Source of the DNA: Pegea sp. RAD2-039
Lineage: Eukaryota; Chordata; Thaliacea; Salpida; Salpidae
Direction: 5' to 3'
DNA: 64,000 nucleotides
NCBI GenBank assembly: GCA_034620365.1
Contig: JAQGEQ010000203.1
Coordinates: forward strand, 1-64,000
Shown here: one piece after another, positions 11,646-21,139 of the stretch
How positions within the stretch are numbered: the first letter of the stretch is position 1
Layout of the letters: every line of letters starts with the position of its first letter
Notes under the pieces: model-generated
Databases searched by the model: none
The model's input: only the letters and a program-made list of their open reading frames with translations
Told to the model about the DNA's origin: nothing
Program-made: the position numbers and the translations under genes

Positions 11646-12244
11646 TTAAAGATTAGAAGTAGAAGCTAAAAAATGAAAGATAATCGGAAATAGAAACATA
11701 ATAAGAAACGATAGAAAAACTAAATAAGATTTTGAAGAAATGGAAGAGCTTCCAGCAGTAGTTGTTTTAGTTTCACTTTTAGTAGGTTTTGTCGATGTAA
11801 AAGTTTGTTTGTCTTTTGATGTTGAAGTAATTTTAGAATTTTTTGAATCTGTTGACTGAACATTATTAGAAACTTCTTTTTCTCCTGAACCAATAAAATA
11901 ATCTTCATCATCTCCAAAATTAATTATTTTATTAAATCCTGAACCGGATAAATCATCTCCATAACCAGAGAAACCATCTCCTGACCCTGAGAAATCATCT
12001 CCTGATCCAGATAAATCATCTCCGTGATATGATAAATATGAGTCAATTGTTTTTAAAGAACGTTTGTCTCTTCCATCTTTCTTCTTAAATTACAGAATCG
12101 AAATTAGCTAACAACTTACTATTTACATTAAAATTTAATATTTTAAAGAGCCAGAGAACTTACCACTTGGTCAGAAACAGATTCTTCTGTGTGAAAGATC
12201 AACACAAGCTCCAAGACAATCAGGATTTTCAAAAAAGTTTTCAT
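11646..12244 (-). CDS. SG-rich secreted/surface protein, proteoglycan-like
   Basis: Two exons on the minus strand: 12,164-12,244 (27 codons) and 11,646-12,083 (145 codons plus stop), joined in phase over an 80-bp intron beginning GTAAGT. The first exon is a typical signal peptide (MKTFLKILIVLELVLIF). The second has tandem repeats of the type GDDLSGSGDDFSGSGD (Ser-Gly next to acidic residues, as in glycosaminoglycan attachment sites). A Thr/Lys/Ser-rich stalk follows, then a C-terminal hydrophobic run (YLVFLSFLIMFLFPIIFHFL) that could be a GPI signal or a membrane anchor. The family is not certain; it resembles small chondroitin or heparan proteoglycan cores. The 3' part is duplicated in the right arm. 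Confidence 0.7.
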
Positions 12245-13496
12245 TTTTAAATTCTTACAAAATATCTACCAAAGTTATTAAGAAATCTAAAAAAATAACA
12301 TTTCATTTTATTTCTGGTTAAACCTTTCCTCATATTTTACTTTATATAAAATATTTTAGCTACAAGCTTCCAATATATTGATATAAAATGATACAATCTA
12401 TTAAAATCTTGATAATCTACTGAATATAATAATAGTTATTGGTTTATAACAATAAGCGCAAAGAGCCGTACGTGAAGAACACCTCTCGCTAAAAAACATT
12501 CTTCACAAATTTATAGTATAGATCAAATATTTCTAAATGCATATAAATAAAACTTTTTTATTTATCTATCTTACAAACTGATTTAAAAGTTTAAAAATCC
12601 CAAAGATAAAGAAGTTTTTCGTCTTATCTCATCTATTATAAGTACTTAAAAAGTATAGGAAAGTAAAAATACAGCTTTGAATAGTGAAAAATATTAAACA
12701 TTAGTTTAAACAATCTAAGTTTAATCATAAAAAAACTTTACTGCTAAACTACTTGATGAAATAATTAAATAAAAATATTTTAAAATTGAAAAACATTATT
12801 GAAGTTATTCTGATTAAATAAAATTATGGATAATAATTTTACTAATTTAAATAGATTTTTTCTGACCTTTCTTTCATTTACTGAACTTTTTTAAAACTCA
12901 ATAAAATTCTAATTCTTTTTGTTTTTGATTGAACTCAGACATTTTTTTTTGCTTTTATAGACCTTATTACTCAATTTCCAATACTTTTTAGCCTATATAC
13001 CTAGCAGTAATGTAAGACTTTGTTTTGTAAATAAATTAGATCTCACTTTGGATTTATGAAAAGGTGTTATAATCAATTTCACAAAAAGAAATTGTATAAA
13101 AGTAATATTCTATCAATCCTTTTTACAATCATTTTATCAACTGTGTAAAAAAAATAAAAAAAATATTCTAAAAATTACTAAAAACAAATTAATATAGTCT
13201 TTTCAAAACCATTATTTCAATCGAAAATACATATTCAGGATTTAACAATTGTTTAGCTTTATACATATCTTGCCTAGCAAGTTGAAAAAACATTATATTT
13301 AATTATTAATATTTTACAATAGTTAATTTCAGGGTGAAAAGAGTTTCATTGTGAAATAAAAAAGTGTTTAATTTATCAAATTTTACTCAACGATTGATTT
13401 TCTTTAATATTAGTTTTACTAAAAAAGTATTTTTTAGTCTGAATTAAGTTTTTGATATTTCAATTATTTATTTTTTATTTTAAATAACCAATAAAA
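11961..13496. other. Left part of palindrome spacer
   Basis: Unique sequence between the arms. The first 284 bases are the 5' part of the SG-rich gene, present only here. From 12,245 to 13,496 the sequence is AT-rich with homopolymer runs. I see no tRNA, no coding stretch with splice support and no repeat shared with the rest of the window. Confidence 0.6.
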
Positions 13497-13864
13497 GCCG
13501 CCCGATAGTTTTAAACTTAATAAAACTCCTAACTAATCATAATTAATAAAGCTAAATTAAATAAGAATAATGAGAAACAAGAATAAATCATAAAACTTTA
13601 AAGATTTTTAAAATTCAAAGTTATCAATTTATAATTTTTGTAATAAATCTATATCAAGAATTTCTTTCAACTGACTAAAATACCTTTTATCCTGAGATGG
13701 AAATCTTATTTCAAAAGAAATATCAGATTTTAGTTTGGAATCAATTTTATTTGGGTATATATTTGGATTATTTGCTAATTTTGATTTAATCTTTAGAAGT
13801 AAAACAGAATTGAGAGAACCGCTAAATTTAAGATCCGACAATCTACCAACTCAGCTAACCGAGC
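13497..13864 (-). pseudogene. Decayed, split tRNA-Lys-like relict
   Basis: On the minus strand, from 13,864, GCTCGGTTAGCTGAGTTGG matches the first third of the tRNA-Lys with two changes. The following anticodon-arm region (TCGGA, TCTTAAA, TTTAG) aligns but no longer pairs well. The B-box region is degraded to GGTTCTCTCAATTC. The tRNA 3' end (reverse complement of GCCGCCCGAT) is found about 300 bases farther on at 13,497-13,506. This looks like an old third copy of the tRNA, broken by an insertion. Confidence 0.6.
13629..13841 (-). CDS. Unrecognised ORF within the split tRNA relict
   Basis: Open for 70 codons but opening with TTG rather than ATG, starting inside the relict tRNA and ending in TAA. 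Composition is rich in Lys, Asn, Ser and Ile as expected of AT-rich DNA. I do not recognise it. No mirror copy exists in the window. It may be an exon or a chance frame. Confidence 0.15.
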   Translation of the reverse strand: MSDLKFSGSLNSVLLLKIKSKLANNPNIYPNKIDSKLKSDISFEIRFPSQDKRYFSQLKEILDIDLLQKL

Positions 13865-14279
13865 GTACTTGAGTTACCAAATAATTTACAAATAAATAGT
13901 TCATATAAAAATATTAGTTTGTTGATAATTTCAAGTTGTTTCAATGATTAAAAAAATGTGCTCAAAAAGTGCTAAAAGCAGGTTCAGAAAGTTTTGTTGA
14001 TGTATAGAAAATTAAAAAGTTAAACAATTACTTTTATGTCAGTACACGACTAACATCTTATTAAATAGTCTGAAAAAAAACAGAATAAATTTGTGAATTT
14101 TGGTATTTTTAACAACTTACAACAGCTAGATTTAAACATTTAATTACTTAATGTATTTCAAATTCTGAACGTTTACAGTGATTAGTAAGTACACCGACAA
14201 AACAACTGAATAAGCTAAAACGTAAAAATTAAAGTGATTTACATTTTTAATGTTTAATATTTGTTTTATTTATAAATTA

Positions 14280-14530
14280 AACCAGATTTCTTTACTCGGT
14301 TCAAAGTAAAAACAATAGATACGAAATGACAAAAACAAATCTGAATCAAATAAAAATGATTTATTTTAAATTTTTATTTCATTTCTCTAACCTTTAAAAA
14401 ATTCTATATTTAAATTAACATCAATTTATGATTTAGATTTAATGCTTAAGATGGTTTAATAAAAGCAATATTATAAGGTTATTGAAAATGTGTAGAAAAT
14501 TTCGACTCATTTATAAAAGAATTAAATTAA
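14280..14530 (+). repeat. Dispersed degenerate repeat, piece 1
   Basis: Begins near GGTTCAAAGTAAAAAC, passes through GATACGAAATGACAAAAA and ends with GACTCATTTATAAAAG. The same order of words occurs at about 19,440-19,690, and parts at about 18,350-18,420 and 61,835-61,855. Together with piece 2 (16,066-16,178) it may be the two ends of one element; the version at 19.4-19.9 kb has the same ends only about 470 bases apart. Confidence 0.4.
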
Positions 14531-15079
14531 ATTTTTTTTTGAAAAGATTATTTAACTTTGTTTGATCAAAACTTTTCTTTGTAGACTTTAAAATTGTTAT
14601 TAAAAACTAGCATATTACATAATTAATAAATTGAAACATAGTTAGCTATTGATTTACCTATGTATTACTTGTGTAATTTGTTATATAATAATAAAAGAAT
14701 TATAAAACTTATGTGACTTAAGATATAGTGGAGCCAATAGCTGTGAAGCTATGTAACTACTTGAAGAAAAAATACTGATTCTATAACTGTTAGTCATTTT
14801 CATTTTGTCTCTCATCTAAAAAATTTGAATTTTTATTCTTTTATATTACAAATATGAACTAACAAGAATCTAATAATTCAAGATAGACAAATGTAAAAAA
14901 TTCAGTAACAAGTAGTAGTTACATAATTAGTAAACAAGAATTCATTAAAAACAGTTTGTAATTAATATAAATTTTTTTGTTTATTTAGTTACTGAATTAA
15001 CAAAGATGTTATTAGAACAATTTTACTTTTTATTTCTTGAATATTTTAGTAACTATAAGGTAGAAGTTTTAAGTAATTA

Positions 15080-15200
15080 TTTTTTTAATTAATGATTAAT
15101 TATTTTCTTCCATAAATTAATCATTTTTAGTCAATTAACTATTTTTTAATTAAATAATTTTTTTATAAATTAATCATTTTTAATTAATTAATCATTTTTC
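15080..15200. repeat. AT-only minisatellite
   Basis: Several copies of words like AAATTAATCATTTTTA and TTTTTAATTAA in succession, almost free of G and C. It is local to the spacer and has no counterpart elsewhere in the window. Confidence 0.5.
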
Positions 15201-16065
15201 AACTAAGTAAGTTTTATTTAGTTACTGAATTAAGTAATAAAACTGAACTAGTTCACTAAAAAGAAATTCAATAAAAAAGGTGAATTTTAAAAGATCCTTT
15301 AAAAAAAATCAGGAAGCCTTAGTCCTATTTAGTTTTAATTGAAAACTCGAACTTTCGAACGAAGCATAAGAACTTAATCATAAGGAATATGAGGTTAAAA
15401 AAAGATCTTCAAATAGTAAATCTCAGTTTGTTCACAAGGCTTTGTAAATATGTTTTTGTATAAACATATAGGTGTATATGTTTTTGTTATTTAATTCATG
15501 ATTTAGTTAATTAAATATTAGATTATTTATTCATCAGTTTTATAAAATATAAGTAAGGAATTTACAAAGATATTTAAGGAATAATAAATCCATTGAAGGA
15601 ATATTAATAGGAATCGAGTTAAAAATAAATATGTTTTTGCCAGAAATATTTGCATGAGTATTTAGTTTCTAATAGAGTTAGGTATTTTTGAGATTTTTAA
15701 ATTTATTTTTGAAGTATTTTTCACTAAAACTTTGAGAAGTCTGCATTACGTACCTAAATCAGAAGTAAAATTATTAACTTTTACATTAATAGTGGGTTTA
15801 GTAACCAGTATTTAACTCAATTTCTTTTTAGTGTCACCAACTGAAAACCAATTTAATGAAATTTTAGAGAAAAATACTCACTGAATTTAGAATGAAAAAT
15901 TAAAATTAACTATTTAGTTGTTTTAACTATTTTTGTTGTAAAATTAAGTTTAATGATAGCTTGTTTAATTTCCACAAAATTTAAACTGAACTATTAATTT
16001 GTTTTTTTATATTTATTGTCTTAATAACCTTTATATACAAAATTAAAATGTAACCTAAGTTGATG

Positions 16066-16178
16066 TAAGCTTTGATAATATACAAAGTTGTTTGATTCTT
16101 AGGTATTACAGACACATGTTTTGCGCAACAAATAAGATAACCACTAAAGTCCATCTTGCTTTTTTCTAACTCTAACCT
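16066..16178 (+). repeat. Dispersed degenerate repeat, piece 2
   Basis: Contains TTTGATAATATACAAAGTTG, a GGTATTACAGACACA-type segment and a CAACAA stretch, matching 19,795-19,910 in the same order. It abuts exactly the inner edge of the right palindrome arm, so this repeat may mark the breakpoint where the right copy of the SG-rich gene lost its 5' half. Confidence 0.45.
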
Positions 16179-16493
16179 GGAGATGTTCTATCTGGATCAG
16201 GAGATTATAATAAAATTAATTTTGGAGATCATGAAGATTATTTTATTGGTTCAGAAGAAAAAGAAGTTTCTAATAATGTTCAGTCAACAACTTCAAAAAC
16301 TTTTATAACTACTTCAACATCAAAAGACAAACAAACTTTTACATCTACAAAACCAACTAAAAGTGAAACTAAAACAACTACTGCTGGAAGCTCTTCAATT
16401 TCTTCAAAATCTTATTTAATTTTTCTATCTTTTCTTATTATGTTTCTATTTCCGATTATCTTTCATTTTTTAGCTTCTACTTCTAATCTTTAA
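16179..16493 (+). pseudogene. 5'-truncated mirror copy of the SG-rich gene
   Basis: Reads in frame from GGAGATGTTCTATCTGGATC to the same stop and C-terminal hydrophobic tail as the left gene. Signal-peptide exon, intron and most of the Ser-Gly repeats are missing because the palindrome arm ends here. The stalk carries several substitutions, and upstream sequence is an unrelated dispersed repeat. Without a start or signal peptide this is very probably not functional. Confidence 0.75.
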
Positions 16494-17279
16494 ATTCTAT
16501 AATTGACCAGTCTGAAAATAATGTATCTTGTAAATATTTAAAGAGTTTGTTCAATCTACATTTTGAAATATTTGATTATCTTGATATAAAACATAAACTA
16601 AACTAATAAATTTAGTTATCATCTATGTTACAGTAAAAAAATTATTCTTTTTTAAAACATTACTCTATCATATTCTTATGTTTTGTATATATTTTTGTAT
16701 ATTTTAAATTCATTCATTTAAAAAATAAACAATAAGAATTAATTAAGATAGTATCATTATTATGCAATGATTTTTAAATCTTTTTGAAAGGCTGATTTTA
16801 AAACAACTTTTCTAGAAAAAATGTTTTCTCATATTTTTGTAATTAATAAATGTTAATTCTCCTTGAAATTTAAATAACATATTATTTGGTTATTAGCATC
16901 TTATTTACTTATTTACTCTAAATTAACAACTTTCATCGATAATTATTATAAGTCCAAGACTTCAAATTTTCTTTTTAAATTAATCTAAAATGTTGAATAT
17001 TTAAAATATAAAAATTACTTCTATATTATAAAACTTAAAATAATATAAAGATAATTAAAAAGTTTGCAGGCCTAAAATAAGTCAGTTGTATTATAGATTA
17101 ATATAGATTATAAATCAAGTGCTTGTTCGAACTTAGTAAATTTAAAATGGTAATTTGTTGTAAACATCTCCATTTTACTAAAAACTATTTTTACTTTTGG
17201 AGATTTGGAATAAATTTTACTATTTTGATATTTGGTATTAACGAATTTTGATTTATTTTTAAATTACTAAAATTAAAGC

Positions 17280-17352
17280 CGCCCGATGAGGGACTTGAAC
17301 CCGCGACCGTTGGATTAAAAGTCCAACGCTCTACCGACTGAGCTAACCGGGC
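17280..17352 (-). tRNA. tRNA-Lys (anticodon TTT), mirror copy
   Basis: Exact reverse complement of the 10,797-10,869 gene, with all stems, the A-box and the B-box intact and anticodon TTT. Flanks on both sides also match the left arm, with scattered substitutions. No decay is seen, in contrast with the mirror copies of the protein genes. Confidence 0.97.
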
Positions 17353-18954
17353 TTATAAACTAAGAGCAGAAATTGAGTTTACATTTTCCTATTACTTTAT
17401 TAGATGTTTGTTAAGTTGTTTAATAATTGTTTGGTAATTTTAAAGTTGTTAAATCATTCTCTTGTTATTTTTAAAGATAATTAAAAAATCTGCCTGTCTA
17501 AAAACGACAGTTGTAAAAGTCATTTGTATTCATAAACTATAAATATCAGCTAATTGAAGTTGATACAAAAAGTTGAGTTTTTAGTGAGCTTGTTAAATGT
17601 CAGTTTTAAAAAACCTTTGACCATCAAGCACACACTTATTTGCTAGTTATTTCACTTCTTAATTTAGTTTTGATCTTGACTTGTGCTGTACATGAAACTT
17701 AAACCAAATGTTCTTGTGTTGATGATAAAAACTCTTATCAAGATACTATGAGTTTATAAATAAAGATATTAGTATAAACTAGTTAGAAAAACACTGAAAA
17801 ACGTGTAAAGTTGTTTGAAAAAGTAATGTTATAACTTTATTTATTATAGAAAAATCTATTTGATTGTGAAATAAAATGACTAACAGTCCCCAAAGTTACA
17901 AATATAAGATTACAATTTTCAGAGACCTTTTAAAAGGAAGTTTATTTTGTAGGTAGCTTCAATTATTAAGTTATTAAAGTTTTGTTAAGTAAGTAAATTA
18001 ACAACTGCTAAACGAAGGTTAGAAACGTTCTAACATTATTTTTTTTAAAAGAAAACTCAACAAAACATTTAGTATAATCGGCTGAAAAAGCTTTCATCTT
18101 TTGAAATAGTATAAATATATCAAACAGAATAATTTTCTGACTTTGTTTTTCAAACAACTTTCAACAACTAAATTGAATTTGACAATTTCGTTGAAGAATA
18201 TCAAATCCTGTAAATTTATAATTAGACCATACCTATGCAATTTAATTAGATTATAATTAGTTATAATTGGTTAGTATAAAGTTATCAACTTTAAGAAAGA
18301 AGTCTAAGAATTAAATTGAAGTTATTTATTTAAATTTACGATAAAAGAAGTTTCTTAAATCAATTCAAAACAAAAACAGCTGATACAAAACAACAAAAAC
18401 TAAAATTTATCAAATGTATTTACATCAATTTAATAATAAACTCAAATTCTGACCAGTTCATTTCAAATTTATTCCACTAAAAGCAACTTTAAAAAAAAAA
18501 GTAAAAAGTAGAAAACTCGAACAAAGCAAACTACAAGCTCAAGGGTAAAAAATATGAAATTGAAGTTTATACGTGGCACAACTTTCAAGAAATAGAGTTG
18601 GTGAAATCTGTTTTATCAATTCTTTAAATTGAAATTAAAATCTTATTCATAAACAACGTCTCAATCATCAGCACCAACTCTTTTTAATAAAAATTAAAAT
18701 CTGCATCTCAGTGATCCTCACAAAACTGAACTTTTCATTTATAAAATTATTATACTTAATCCAAAGAAACCAAATCTAAATAATGTCTTTTATTTCTTCA
18801 TCATCTTCCAGTTATGTATATTACCAAAAGATAACTTTTATTAGTTCCAACAGGTAGAAATAAGCCACTAAATCACCAATTTCACTTACTATTAGCATCT
18901 GCCGACTTTTCTAATTTCACAGAAAATTCTTACTCATCAATTGCTCTTTGTTCA

Positions 18955-19110
18955 TCACTTTGGATCATCTTCAAAGGTCCTCCAGTGATCCCTGTTGCTC
19001 CTCATCAATCAATCTGAGGTCCTCAAAGTTGGTCCTCGTGTCAGTGGTTGTATAATTGGTCCTGTACTGTTTAATATTTATATCAATAACCACCAAACTG
19101 TGTTCACCAA
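18955..19110 (+). mobile_element. Short LINE reverse-transcriptase fragment
   Basis: One frame reads VGPRVSGCIIGPVLFNIYIN, closely matching the non-LTR reverse-transcriptase segment between motifs B and C (usual form GVPQGSVLGPLLFxxYIND). The upstream region is degenerate, and no YADD box follows in frame. It is a dead remnant, probably CR1/Jockey-like. Confidence 0.7.
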
Positions 19111-19439
19111 TAAATGATTCAACTACAGAAATTTGTTATTTTTTGTCAAACATTTTAGTATTTTATCATTTACTCTTTAAAGTAAAGATACGACTAGGGC
19201 TAGGACAAGGACTAGGACATTTAAAATTCAATCTTTTTAGAGTTTGCTAATTTATGATTTAATCTAAAAGACATCAGCTAGCTACCAACAAGTTTTTCCA
19301 ATTTTCAATATTTATATACAATCTAAACTGCAAACTAACTATATCTGTATCTAAATCTGTCATCTTTTCGCTTTTATTTTTATAACAGTTACTAAATAGT
19401 AATAAATGACAATAAATAAAGCATTGAATATACAATCAA

Positions 19440-19910
19440 GTAAATAAATAATTGTTGAATCGATTCAAAATAAAAACCGTAGATACAAAATCACAAAAAA
19501 ATCTTAATCAAGTAAAAATTAATTTATTTCTGAAACATTTTAGAATTTAATATTTAAATTTTTATCAATAACTATTTAGGATCTAGATTTAAAGCTTGAG
19601 ATAGTGTAGTAACAATAATATAAGAAATTTATAAAAAATGATGAAACTTGTATAAGTCTTGAATCATTTATGACTCATTTAGAAGCTTCAGTACAATATT
19701 ACATTTATGTTTTCTGTCTTACTATCATTTATATATTTGAAAAATCTAAAATCTAAATATTAAAATAAACATTAACTTTATAATATATACAACACATTGA
19801 TAATATACAAAGTTGTTTTATTTTTAGGTAGTACACACATATATTGCACAACAATTGATGTTACCCTTAAAGTTTATCTTACTTCTTTCTTACTCAAACT
19901 TAAAGTTTTT
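19440..19910 (+). repeat. Short version of the dispersed degenerate repeat
   Basis: Its left part matches 14,280-14,530 and its right part matches 16,066-16,178, the same two ends that are about 1.9 kb apart in the spacer. This is the pattern of an internally deleted non-autonomous element. Neither version shows convincing terminal inverted repeats or a target duplication by eye. Confidence 0.4.
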
Positions 19911-21139
19911 ATTGAGTTGTCAGAAGAATAAATAATTATCGAATTTTAAAACAAATCTATCGAGAAATCACATTCATTATTTTCAGAAATGATTGGTAAT
20001 AAGATGTCCAAGTCCATATTGATCAGACATTAGGAAATGTTATTATAGTTTTAGTGGTAGGGGTTTCAGTTTATTGAAAGGTTGAAACAACTGTCGATAG
20101 CTCTATTTGTTTAGATTGAAACCTTGATTAAACTCCAAAAAAGTCAAAAAGCTTTAATAGTAAATACCATTTATAAATGAACTTTTATAAGAATTTGGTT
20201 AAACTGTATTGCTTCTAATATTTTGTTAATATTTTTCAGTAAATGCAGAGAAAACGACATTAGATGATTATATAACATTTAAAGTAAGTTTTGTTGCACT
20301 GATATAAGCTACATTTGTTGTAGATTTAATTTATATCTTTAACAAAAATGCAAATAGTAAACTAAATGCAATTAAACGTTTTAAATTTTTTTGATGTTAT
20401 TAAATCAGCTGAATAAATACGGATTTATTTTGTCAGTTATGAGCTGTGATTGGACGAAATTTTCATCAAAATATTTCAAAGAGATTAGTTGCTAAGGTAT
20501 CTGATCTGATCATTAGTAATTTAAAACAATTCAATCTGTTCGAGTTTCTTACACAATCATTGATCTTTTAACAAACTTAAAACCAAAGTCACAGATCTTT
20601 TTTGATAAGTCATCTTAATCTTCTAAATATCGTCTTTTAATCTCCATCTTTTGAATTATATTTTATCTGATCTTTATCATTTATTTTTTTCACCTAATAT
20701 TCTCCTAAACTGAATTTTCTAATCTTTTTCTTCTAAACTTATAATTTTCGAACCTTTTATAATTTAAACTTAATCAGAGATCACTCATCCTGCAAGAGGT
20801 TTTGAGTAAGAACAGAAAAAGAAACTTTTTTTTTATTTTCCAAAAGTATTTAATGGTTTGAAAGACTCATCCAAGTTTTTTATCATTAAAGAGCTTAAAA
20901 TTGTTTCAAAATAAGTTATCTTCATCTCTAATCAACTTCTTCTAATCTTTACCTTTTTGTCTTTATCATTTAGTCTTTAGCACTTAATCTTGCTACTCTA
21001 AACTTCATCTCCTAATTATCACCATCTAATCCTCATTTCTTAGTCCTAATCTTCTAATCCTTATCTTCTAATTTTCAATTTCAAAACTTAATCAATATTC
21101 TCCTGTTTGACTTTTCGAGTAAGAACAAAAGATAACGAA

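Larger units (their letters stand above)
1..11960 (+). repeat. Left arm of giant inverted repeat
   Basis: The first bases of the window are the reverse complement of the stretch ending at 34,182. Matching continues inward through the 3.64-kb units, the homeodomain gene, the tRNA-Lys and the 3' half of the SG-rich gene, to about 11,960. Paired landmarks have coordinate sums of 34,183 (outer edge), 30,537 (homeodomain gene) and 28,149 (tRNA-Lys). The steps in the sum mark insertions or deletions between the arms. The arm probably continues left of the window, because no break in matching is seen at base 1. Confidence 0.95.
13865..16065. other. Right part of palindrome spacer, mostly featureless
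   Basis: AT-rich sequence with no supported gene. It contains the dispersed repeat at 14,280-14,530, a short hairpin ATAGCT-GTGA-AGCTAT near 14,738, and an A/T-only minisatellite at 15,080-15,200. The rest shows nothing beyond homopolymers and low complexity. Confidence 0.5.
17620..20055. other. Right-arm block missing from the left arm
   Basis: The left arm jumps at about 10,549-10,560 from sequence matching 20,056 to sequence matching 17,620. The block holds the diverged inner part of the unit, a LINE fragment (about 18,955-19,110) and a short version of the dispersed repeat (19,440-19,910). Either the left arm lost it or the right arm gained it after the palindrome formed. Because part of it is unit sequence, a loss on the left is more likely. 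Confidence 0.6.

Noticed and set aside
11720-11917. Minus-strand Lys/Leu/Gln-rich 65-codon frame
   Set aside because: Out-of-frame shadow of the second exon of the SG-rich gene, whose in-phase exon structure, signal peptide and C-terminal tail are much better supported.
19056-19250. 64-codon frame starting in the LINE fragment
   Set aside because: Only its margin overlaps the reverse-transcriptase motif and in a different frame; the rest is low complexity (GLGQGLGH from a short repeat).
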